Positions 1 through 12,000 of a stretch of DNA of 31,579 nucleotides are shown in pieces. Source of the stretch: Chloroflexota bacterium. GTDB taxonomy: Bacteria; Chloroflexota; Anaerolineae; Caldilineales; Caldilineaceae. The stretch's first letter is position 1. Each line of letters starts with the position of its first letter. The notes beneath the pieces were generated by a model. The model was not told the DNA's origin and ran no database searches. It saw only the letters and a list, made by a program, of their open reading frames with translations. The position numbers and the translations under genes are program-made. The stretch spans positions 1-31,579 of the forward strand of contig DMDA01000018.1 of assembly GCA_003451595.1 (NCBI GenBank), in the 5' to 3' direction.

Positions 1-19
1 AGATGTGTATAAGAGACAG
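1..19 (+). other. Nextera/Tn5 mosaic-end adapter remnant
   Basis: The first 19 bases, AGATGTGTATAAGAGACAG, are identical to the Tn5 mosaic end carried by Nextera transposase adapters. They are library-preparation sequence and not genome. Read in the frame of the downstream gene, they give the false N-terminus (V/M)YKRQ, a familiar contaminant peptide. Genomic sequence therefore begins at about base 20, and no start codon inside these bases should be accepted. Confidence 0.97.
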
Positions 20-3000
20 GGGTTTGTCACCGCCACGCTTTTCCTGGATCAGGACCTTGACGAAACGCCGGTCAGCAGCCTCCGCGCGCCAACCAGCGCG
101 CCGATTGCACTCGCCAGCGGCGACATTGTCTGGAATCTAGGCGATCTGACCGGCTCGGCGTTGATGACTGGCGTGATCACCGCCGTTGTGCAGAATCTGA
201 TCACGACCACCTTCCAGAGCGTTGTGCTGACGAACACGGCGCAATTGACTTACCGTGATGACGGCCAGTCCTATGCGTTCGTCGACACGGCGCCCGTGAC
301 CGTCACCGAGCCGATCCTGCATATTGGCAAACGCTACGTGACGGCGGATGCGTGTATTGCCTCTTTGTTCGAGGATAACTTCAATGACGGCGACGCAGGC
401 GGCTGGACGACGAGCAGCGGAAGCTGGAGCGTGGTTGACAATACCTATAGCGTTGCAACCACCGGCGCCGCCCTGGCGCGCGCTGGTGCGACCACCTGGA
501 GCGACTACAGCTACTCTGCCATGCTCTATTCCGGCGACGCCGACGGCGGTGACATCGGTCTGGTCTTCCGCGCCCAAAGTGCGACGCAATACTATCGCTT
601 CCGCTGGAATCGCAACGCAGCGGGCGACGCAGGCAGCTATGTCGTCGAGCGCGTCAATGGCGGCGTCACCACCATCGGCAGTGCGGCAGGGACATTCTAT
701 GACCTCAATCGCTGGTATCACGTTGAGGTGCGCGTCAGCGGTGGCAATATCCAGGTCTTCATCGACGGCGCGCCGGCGCTCAACGTGACGGATGCGGCGC
801 CCACCTGGAGTACAGGCAATGTCGGATTCTATGCAAATGGCCAGAGTGCTGCCTTCTTCGACAATGCGTTCGTTACCCGCTACGAAGAGGCGGGCTGCAC
901 TGTCGGCGCCGGCGACCTGGTCACCTACACGCTGACGATCTCCAACCAGGGCATGTCGATGGGGCATGATCTCGTGATCACCGACGTGATCCCCACCGGC
1001 ACAAGCCTCTACACCTACACCTTTGCCAGCGATGACACCGGCGCGGCGATCACGGGCGAGCCGGCCACGATTCCAGGCGCCACCGGTGCACTGACGTGGA
1101 CGGTCAACCGGCTGGCGGCCATCGATCCCTTTGTGACTAACCAACACACGGCGATCACGCTGACCGTCGTGCTGTCGGTCTCGCCGACCATCCCGGCGGC
1201 GAGCTTGCTCACCAATCAGGCGGCGCTGACCTATGATTCGCAGGCGGGAAGCGGCCCCATCGGCGTCGCGCGTGAGTACAGCGGCGGCTCGCATTCGACC
1301 ACCGTGCAGACAGTCGATCCGCCAGGCTTGAGCAAGGTCGTGGCGCCGTTCACAGCGACGATTGGGCAGATCGTTGTCTACACGATCACCGTGCCCAGCA
1401 CGCCAATCACGGCGGCGCTGACTAACATCACCGTGACCGATGAGATCAAGGTCAACCTGCGCGTCACCGAAACTGCGATTGTCGCCAATCCTCAGCTTGT
1501 CGATCCGCAGGTGATCTTCAGCGGTCAGCAGGTCACGGCCACCTTCACGCGCATCGAGGCCGGCGCGCAGGCGCAGATCGTCGTCACCGGCGTCGTCTCC
1601 AACACGGCGATCAATCAGGATGGCGTGGTGGTGACGAACACGGCGCGCCTCCATTACACGGACGGCATTGGCACAGTGGGAACCAGCCGCGTCCTCACCA
1701 GCAACCAGGTGAGCACCGAGCTGGTCGAGCCGGTGTTGCAAATCCAGAAAGCGGCTACACCCGCCACTGGGCTGCGCGCGGGCGATATCGTCACCTATGC
1801 GTTGACCGTGCGTCATGCGCCGACCAGCCGCTCGACTGCCTACGACGTGGTGGTGACGGATGTCGTGCCGTCGGTGCTGGAGTACACCAGCGGCTCGCTC
1901 ACGGTGACGACGCCGACGGGTCAGGTCATCTCGACGACGGTGGGCAACAGCCTGACGATCACCGTCACCGAGTACCCGACGCCATCGACGCCGATGTACA
2001 TTACGTACACGGCAACGGTGATCCAGAGCGCCGAACCGCGTTCGACCTACACCAACACTGCTTTCGTGCGCTACATCAGCCTGCCCGGCACGCCGGACGC
2101 GCGCACGGGCAGCGGCGTGGGGGTCAACGACTACGTCACCAGCACGCAGGCGACGATCCAGACTGCGCCGTTAGCCGTCGACAAGCGGCTCGATTACCCG
2201 AACAGCTACTACAGCATCGGCGATCTGATCACCTACACGGTTTTGATCACGCTGCCGGTGGGCACGACGCGCAACCTGGTCGTCACCGACACCGTGCCGG
2301 CAGGTCTACTCTACGTCGCGCCGACGAGCACCGTGCTCGTGACGGCGACGCCCAACATCACGCTCACCTACGCCATCACGCCCTCGACCGGCGACGGCGC
2401 CACCAGTTCGCAGGCGATTTTGACTCTGCTTGAGCCGGTCAACAACACCACCGGCGCCAGCGCCGTGCTGACCTGGACCATGCAGTTGATCGTCGTGAAT
2501 GACGCCAGCCGCACAGTCAACTACAACGGCGCGGTCAAGACCAACGCCGTCGCGCTCACCTACCGCAACGCGCAGAATCAGACCTTCAGCCTCAGCGATA
2601 CGTCGGAGCCAGCAACGATATATGAGCCGCTGCTGCACATCGGCAAGAGCTACGTCACCGATGACGCCTGTGCAGCCACGCTCCTGCAAGATAACTTCAA
2701 CAGCGGGTCGATTCTGAACTGGACGGCGAGCGGCGGGGCGTGGACGCCCACCGCCGGTTGGGTGCGCGCGCCAGCGAGCGGCGCGTCGATGCTGACGCGG
2801 AATGCGGCGAGCTTGGCGAACTTCAGCTACTCGGCGATTGTTTCGGCGACATCGACTACAGGTTCGATCGGGCTGGTCTTCCGTGTTCAGGATGCCAACA
2901 ATTACTATCGCTTTGTGTGGACAGGGACTTCGCCGCACTATCGCCTAGAACGCATCAGCGGCGGAACGTCGTCCACTGTCGCCACTGCGGATTCGGCGGC

Positions 3001-6000
3001 GTTTGTTGCTAACCGCTGGTATCACTTTGAGGTGCGTGCTGTAGGCAACCAGTTTACGATCTTCCGCGACGGGCAGCAGATTTTGAGCGGCAGCGACAGC
3101 ACATTCGCCAGCGGCAGCGTCGGCTTTTACGTCAGCAACAACAACGCCGCGTTCGATGACGTGCTGGTCACGCGCATGGGCGACGACGGCTGCGTTGTCG
3201 ATGTAGGCGACCTGATCACTTACACGCTGACGATCTCCAACCAAAATCGGCTCACCGGCTATAACTTGGTGGTCACTGACGTCCTGCCGGCGCACATGAC
3301 TTACGTCGCTTCATCCTTTGCCAGCAACGACCCGAACGCAACGCTGACCGTCTCGCCCAGCCCAGGCGACACTGGCGTGCTGGTGTGGCAGATGAATCAA
3401 CTCACGGCGACGACGCCCTTTGACCCGCTGGCGCATGCGTGGGCGGTGATCACGCTGACCGCGCGCGTGCTCGATGATGTCTCGGCAGGCGTACGCCTCA
3501 CCAATCAGGCGCTTCTCGCCTACGACAGCATGGCGGGGACTGGTCCTGTTGGCGTTGAACGCACCTACAGCGGCGGCAGCCATAGCACGGCCGTGCGCAC
3601 CGCCGACGCCGCGCTGATCAAGAGCAGCTATCCGTTGGTCTCCACGATTGGCGAAACGTTCCGCTATACACTGACCTTCCCTGGCGCCAGCGGCAGCGGC
3701 GGCATTGCGGCGAATCTCTACACCGTGACGCTGACCGACAGTCTGCCTGCCGGGTTCCGCATCGTCGAGCCGGTGAACGTCGAAGTGATCGTCGATCCAC
3801 CCGCCAACATCGCCCCGGCAGGGATCGACACGTCGCGTTCGACGACGAAGACGCTGCTGGTCGATGTCACCACGGTGCCGTCGTACACACAGGTGACGGC
3901 GGTAATCACTGCGGTTGTCGAGAACACGCTGATGAACCAGGATAGCGTCAACTACACCAACACCGCCACGCTTGGCTGGTCCGACGCCGCAGGCAATCCT
4001 GTCTCGCCGGTGACCTCCAACGTGGTCACCAACACTGTGGTCGAGCCGCTCTTGATCATCGAGAAGAGCGCGTTCCCAACCAACGTGCGTCCGGGCGATA
4101 CGGTTTTCTACACGTTGCGCATCTACCATGCGCCGACCTCGACCGTGCCCGCCTACAACGTGCTGATCAGCGATACGCTGAATTCATGGCTCTCCTACAT
4201 CAGCGGTTCGTGGGAGGCGAATAACGATCCGTACAGTGTGGCGGCGACGGGCAGCTACACCGTGATGTTGCCCAATTTGCAGGCGTACTTCCCAGTGATC
4301 GGTACGGCGCAGACCGTCGCCAATCCGCTGATCTTGCGCTACCAGGCAGTGGTCGAGATCGACACGCCGGCGAGCACCATCATCACCAACGTCGCCGACG
4401 TGCAGTGGACAAGCCTGCTCACCGACACCTACAGCCAGGGCGAAATCCGCGACGGCAGCGGCGGCGTCAACGACTACTACGCCGAGGACGAGGCGCAGGT
4501 CAGCCTCGACCAGTTCACCATCACCAAGGGCGGGCCGCTCACGGTGACGGCTGGCTCGATGGTCACCTATGTGATCCAGGTCAGCAACGGCAGCCCGATC
4601 ACGGGCACGAACGCGCGTGTGGTTGACACAATCTCCTTCCGTGTGAGTGAAATCACCGGCACGTTCTCTACCGATCTCACTTCTGGTTCGTGTGGCGCCG
4701 TCACGGCCGTGGCGCAAGGCAGCCGAATCGAGTGTCAGCTAGGCAACATGCCGCCAAACTCCAGCGGCGTTGTGACGATCACCGGACGCATCGACCCGGA
4801 GACGCCAGACGGTGCGTTGATCGATGATTACGCGCAGTTCTTTATCACCGACTCCAACGGTGTGGAGCAGGAACGCACAGACGAGGCAGAGAGCCAGGTT
4901 GAAACTTCGACCGATCTGGCAATCCAGAAAGATGGTCCAACCACGGCCAATGCCGGCGAACTGATCACCTACACGCTGGTCGTGACCAACACCGGGCCGA
5001 GCACGGCGCGCGGCGTCGATGCCAAGGACATCCTGCCCGCCGGTCTGAGCTTCGTTGCGGGTTCGACGACAGCGGGCGCGTGCACGAGCAGCATCTGTCA
5101 GATCGGCGACATGCAGCCGGGCCAGGTCGTGACGATGGTCATCACCGCCAGCGTCGGCAGTAATGTCACCGGCGTGATCACCAACACGGCGCAGGTCTTC
5201 TCGGCGACGGACGATCCGAACCAGTCCAACAACCGCGACACGGCGACGACGACGGTCTCGGCGTTCACGACCATCCACGTCGCCAAGGTGGACATGACCG
5301 ACCCGGTCTACGCCGGCAACACCTACTTCTATCAGGTGACGGTGACCAACACGGGTCCGGCGCAAGCCAACAACGTCGTGATCACCGATATTTTGCCCGC
5401 GCATGTGATCTTCGAGGGCGCCAGCCCCGGCTGCACCTACGCCAGTGGGCGCGTCACCTGCGCTGCCGGCGATCTCGTGCCGGGCGAGTGGTTCGGCGTG
5501 TTGATCAACGTGCGCGTGCCGACGACGATCACGGATGGCACGCGCGTCACCAACACGGCAACGATCACGACGAGCACCAGCGTCCAGGCTGACAGCGTGC
5601 TGACCGCCACCGAGCCGACGCTGCTGCGCCAGGCTGTCAACAACCCGACTGACCTGGCGATCGCCAAGCGCGTCACGCCGGCGTCGGTCACTGCTGGTCT
5701 GAGCGGCGGCAACCTGGTCACCTACACGCTCCATGTCACCAATACCGGTGTGGCGACCACCACCGCCGTGCAGGTGACCGACCTCTACCCGCAGAACTTC
5801 ACGCTGCTGAGCGCCACGACCAGTCTGCCGATCACGCGGGCGCAGTGCAGCAACGGCGGCGTCTGCGCCATCGACGAGCTGGGCATCGGCGCATCGGCGG
5901 TGATCACACTGGTCTTCAGCGTGCCTGCCAGCGTAGTGACGGGAACCTACACCAACACTGCGCACGTCAGCAGCGCCAGCGAGGAAATCAATCTCGCCAA

Positions 6001-9000
6001 CAACACAGCCAGCGTCCCGGTCACGGTGCTCAACAGCGTGACGCTGCAGATCGCCAAGAGTGCGGCGCCCAATCCGGCTACGCCCGGCAGCGATCTGTCC
6101 TACACGATCCTGGTCACCAACACGGGACCATCGGACGCCACCAACGTAACCCTCTCCGACACGCTCCCGGTAGGCTTCACGCCGGACGTGATCCTGAGCA
6201 GTCAGGGCGGCTGTGCCAGCTTCCCGTGCAATCTGGGCACGCTGGCGCCTAATGCTCATGCCTGGGTGACGATCAACGGGCGCATCGCCGCGAGCGTCAC
6301 CAGCGCCGGGCAGATTTCCAACACGGCGCGCGTCACCTCCACACAGACGCCAGCCGCAGTCACTGCCACGGTCACGCCGACCATCGCGCTGGTCGCCGAC
6401 GTAGGCGTGACCAAGCAGGCGCCCGCCAACGCGCTGCCCGGTCAGACCATCGTCTACACGCTGACGGTGCGCAATCTTGGCCCAAGCGTCGCCACAAGCA
6501 CGCGGGTGACCGACACGCTGCCGCTCAGCGTCACCTTTAGCAGCGCCAGTGCGGGCTGCACGCACGCCAGCGGCGTCGTCGGCTGCACGCTGGGCGATCT
6601 CAGCGCCGGCGCCGTGCAGACGATCCGCATCACTGCCACCGTCGCCGCCAACGTCTATCCGGGGACGAGCCTGGAGAATACGGCGACGATCACGAGCACA
6701 AGCAGCGATCCGAATCTGCTCAACAACGACGCTGTCGCCGATACGACCGTGTTGGCGGCGGCGAATGTGACGATCAACAAGACACAGGTCACCGCCAACC
6801 CGATCACAGCGGGCAGTTTGGTGACCTACATCCTCACCATCAACAACACCGGGCCAGGCATGGCGCGCGCGGTGGATGTGAAAGACCAGTTGCCGGCAGG
6901 CATGATGTTGGAGCGCATCAGCGCCAGCGACGGTGGCGTCTGCGGCGGGACGGTCTGTCAGTTTGGCGACCTGGCCGTCAACGCAACGCGCACGGTGACG
7001 GTGGTGGCGCGCGTTGGCAGCAACGTCACGGCGGCGAGCCTGACCAACACGGCGGGCGTCTACTCGGTGGACGACACGACGCCAGCCACGACCACCGTCG
7101 CCACCAACATCACAACCAGCGCTGACGTGGCCGTGACAAAGGTCGATCTCAACGATCCGGTGGGTCCCACCGAAGAGCTGCTCTATCAGATCGTGGTGGT
7201 CAACAACGGGCCGTCGGACGCGCAGAACGTGGTGGTGACGGACACGCTGGACAGCAACGTGAGCTTCATCAACGCCAGCAGCGGCTGCACGCTCAACGGC
7301 GCAGCGGTCGTCTGTAGCGTGGGGACGCTGGCGGCGAACACGAGTGCGAGCTACCTGCTGGTGGTGCGGGTGAGTGACGTGGCGACAGGGACGGTGCTGA
7401 CCAACGGCGTGGTGGTCACCACGACGACGAGTGACCCGACCCCGGCGAACAACAGCGCCAGCATCACGACGACGGTGCAGCAGGAGTTCGGCCCGACGGC
7501 GGACGTGGGCATCGTCAAAAGCGGCAGCGCCAGCGTCGTGGCGGGTGAGAACGTGACCTACACGCTGAGCGTGACCAACGCCGGGCCACAGGCGGCGACG
7601 AACGTGCGCGTGCTGGAACTGGTTCCGGCGGGCACAACGGTCGTGAGCATGACGCCGGTCAACCCTGGCGCTGAGGACGAATACTGCTCGTTGGGCGGGG
7701 CGTGCTATCTGGGCACGGTCGACTCCGGCACGACGGCGGTCATCACGGTGGTGCTGCGCGTGAACAGCGACTACACGGGCGGGAGCCTGGTCAACAGTGC
7801 GCAGGTGAGCGCAGACCAGCGCGACCCGGTGCAGAGCAACAATTATGATGACTTCACAACCAGCGTCAGCCAGAGCGCCGACCTTGCCGTCGCCAAGACG
7901 AGCCTGATGAACCCGGCGTATGCGGGTCAGGAGATTCTGTACCAGATCGTCGTGACGAACACAGGGCCGAGCGCTGCGCAGAACGCGGTCATCACCGACA
8001 CGCTGCCGACCGGCACAAGCTACAGCGGATCGTCGGTCTTCTGCACGGAGAGTGCGGGCGTGGTGCGCTGTGAAGTGGGCGATCTGGCGGCAGGCGCGAC
8101 GACGGCGGTGCTTGTTCAGGTGCGGGCAAGTGCGGCGCTGACCGATAGCGCATCGGTGACAAACACCGTGCGCACGAGCAGCGCCACGACCGACCCGGTG
8201 AGCGGCAACAACAGCTTCACGACCACAACGACGGTCAACCAGGCGTCGGGCAGCGTGGTGGATCTGGCAATCAGCAAGGACGCCACAGCCAGCGTCATCG
8301 CGGGTGAGCGTGTGACCTACACGCTGGTCATCACCAACAACGGCCCGGCGACGGCGACGGCGGTGAGCGTGGTGGATGCGCTGCCGGCCGATGTGAGTTT
8401 TGTTTCGGCGGCTGCCAACATTTCTGCGACCTGTAATAGCGGCGTGACGTGCTTGCTCGGCGATCTGGGTGTGAACGCGCCGGTCACCATCACCATCGTG
8501 GGCGTAGTGGCCAGCGACGTGATGAGCGGGACGACGCTGGTGAACCGGGCGCAGGTGGCGTCGGCGAACCCGGAGAGCGACCCGGTGAACAACACAGCCA
8601 GCGCCAGCACCGGCGTGACGGTCGATGACGAACTGAGCATCCGCAAGGTCGGGCCGGCGACGGTGCGACCGGAGCAGGCGATAGCGTACCAGATCGTCGT
8701 CAGCAACACCGGCTCCAGTGACGCCACCAACGTCGTCGTGAGCGACACGCTGCCGAGCGGCGTCGAGAACGCCATCGCCGCAGCGAGCCAGGGTAACTGC
8801 ACGATAGTGGGCAACCTGCTGACCTGCACGATTGCACGGCTAGCAGCAGGCGAGCAGCTCTTCATCGCCGTCAACGGGTATGTGAGCCGGAGTGCGTCGG
8901 GCAGCCTGGTCAACACGGCGAGTGTGACGAGCGCCGCCGACCCGACGGGCGCCAGCGACACGGCAACAACCAGCGTGATTGCATCTGCCGACCTGCAGTT

Positions 9001-12000
9001 GATGAAGCAGGCGCCAGCCACGGCGGCGCCTGGCGACACAGTAGTCTACACATTGACGCTGCGCAACCTGGGACCGATCACGGCGGCAGGTGTGGAAATC
9101 GTGGACACATTGCCAGCCGGTGTGAGCTTCAGCAGTGCGTCGGATGGCTGCATCAACGCCAGCGGTGTGGTGACCTGCGCCATCAGTGACCTGAGCGCCG
9201 ACACGACGGTGGTCTACACGATTGCCGTGACGGTCGATGCGGGTGTTGTGACCGGCATCAGCCTGGAGAATGTTGCCTCGGCCAGCACAGACACGCCCGA
9301 TCCGAACCCGCTCAACAATGTAGCAACGGCTGATACGAGCATCATCGGTGCAGCGTCGTTCGCTATCATCAAAGAGCAGGTGGCCCCGACAGGCGCAGTG
9401 ACGGCGGGCAGCCTGGTCACCTATACGATCACCTTTACCAACACCGGACCGGGCACAGCGCGCATGGTCGATGTCAAGGATCAATTGCCGGTCGGCCTCA
9501 ATCTGATCAGCGCCAGCGCAGGCATCTATGGCTTCTGCAGCGGTGCACTCTGTCAATTCGGCTCGCTGCCGGTCGGCGCCACGCGCACGATGACTATCGT
9601 GGCGCAAGTTGCCAGCGACCTGACCACAGACATCGTGACAAATGTCGCCGCTGTCTACAGTGTGGACGCCGGCGATCCCTACACGGCGACAGTGACGACG
9701 CCAATCACAACAGCCGCCGCTCTCGACGTGAGCAAGACAGCGCTGAACAACCCGGTCTATGCGGGCGGCGTCGCCTTCTATCAGATTGTCGTCGTGAACA
9801 ATGGACCAAGCGACGCCCAGGAAGTGGTCATAACCGACACATTGCCGGTGAGTATGACGTATGCAGGTGGTGACGCCGCCTGCAGCGCAGCGGGTCAAGC
9901 GATCACCTGCGCCATCGGCAGCCTGCCCGCTGGCGGCAGCCGTAGTCTGCTCATCCAGGCAAACGTGGAGCGTCTGGCAGTGGATGGACTGACGCTGACC
10001 AACCTCGTCACGGCCACCAGCCCCACGTCAGGCGCGCCTGTGACGGCCACCGCCGCCATCACGGTCGTCCAGCCCACAGGTGGCGATGCTGACCTGGCGA
10101 TCCGCAAAGATGGCCCGTCGACCGTGATGGCGGGTGAGTGGATCACCTACACGTTGGTTGTCACCAACTACGGGCCAGCGGGCGCCACCGATGTACAGGT
10201 GGTGGACGCGCTGCCTGCGGGTGTGCGCTTCGTTGGCGCGGTCGCCAGTCAGGGTGTCTGCGCCACAGGCGTGAGTTGTCAGCTCGCCGACCTGCCGCTC
10301 GCTGCCACTGCCACCATCACGGTGGTGGGCATCGTCGAGAGCAATATCATCTCCGGCGCGACGCTGGTGAACGTGGCACGCGTCGATGCCGCCAATGCCG
10401 ACCCGGTGAGCGATAACAACCAGGCCACTACCAACACCAGCGTGCAGGCGGAAGCGCAGCTGACGCTCGTCAAGGATGTCACCCCGGCCACCACGACGCC
10501 TGGTGCAGCGATCACATATCGCATCATTGTCACCAACAGCGGGCCGAGCACAGCGCGCACGGTTGTGGTGACAGACATCCTGCCCGTTGAGTTGGGCAGT
10601 GCGACCGTGAGCAGCAGCCAGGGCGCGTGCACAGGCTTCCCATGCGTGTTGGGCGACATTGCGCCTGGGGGCAGCGCCACGATCCTGGTCAACGCGGTGG
10701 TGGCGCAGGGCGTGACGAGCCTCTTCACCAACACCGCCAGCCTGAGCACAGCAACGGCGTTGGCGGCCGGCAGCATCACAAGCGATGACGCCACGGTGAA
10801 CGTCACCGCGCTGGCTGACTTGTTGCTCAACCTGGCGAGCACGCCAACCACTGTCGCAGGTGAGTCGGCTGTTGTCACGGCGACGGTGAGCAATCTGGGG
10901 CCAAGCGCGGCGGAGGATGCAGTCGTCACGATCACGCTGCCAGCAGGGGCAAGCTACGATGCCGCTAGTCTGCCGACTGGCTGGTACGTCGCTGCTGTTG
11001 TGGGTGACACCGTCGTGCTGACGACAAGCGATCCGCTGACTGCCAACACGACCGTTGCACTGCCGATCACGGTGAACATCAGCAGCACCGTGCCGCCGGG
11101 CAGTAGTCTCCAATTCAGCGGCGAGGTTGGCGCCGTGACTGGTGACACCAACCCTGTCAACAACCGCAGCAACGCCGATCTGAGCGTGATTGGTCAGGCC
11201 GATCTGGTCGTGAGCAAGAGTGGGCCAGTGACGGCAACGGCGGGCACGACCGTGACCTACACTGTGCTGGTGACCAACACCGGCCCGACGGCGGCAGTGT
11301 TGCGCGATATCAAGGATACGCTGCCGGCTGGGGTCTCGCTCGTAAGCGCCTCCCTCATTCGACGCGACGGTTCGTCGACGGCCTGCGCTGCTGGCATCTG
11401 TCAGGCAGCAGGAACGTTGGCCGTCGACGAGGTGGTGACCATGACCGTCGTTGGCCTTGTGGCGGCGAACACCCCGGTGGGAAGCGTACTCACCAATACG
11501 GCGATAGCCTTCACCGATGGCGTGACGCCCGATCCGAATCCGGCCAACAATCAGGCCAGCGTCACCACGACGGTCGAGACGACAGCAACCTTGCGCGTTA
11601 CCAAGGTTGCCTTCAATAACCCGGTCTATGCTGGCGATGTGATCTTCTATCAGGTTGTGGTCTACAACGACGGACCCAGCGACGCGCAGAATGTGATCAT
11701 CACCGACACGCTGCCGGTCAGCACGACCTATGTGGGCGGCGATGCGGCGTGCACGCACGCCGCCGGCGTTGTAACCTGCAACGTGGGGACGCTGGCTGTC
11801 AATGGCAGCCGCACGCTGCAAATCCAGGCGCGCACCGACGCCGCTGCCGCGCACGGGCTGATCGTCACGAACGTGGTAACGGCCACCAGCCCGACGGCCT
11901 CCACGCCTGTCACTGCCACCGTTGCTGTGACGATCCAACAGCCAGTCTTCGGCGCCGTCGATCTCGTGATCGATAAAGCTGGCCCCGTGACGGCGACTGC

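Noticed and set aside
137..1816. A 559-codon antisense frame at the start of the window
   Set aside because: Same composition and origin as the other antisense frames of the repeat gene; no ribosome-binding site or recognisable motif.
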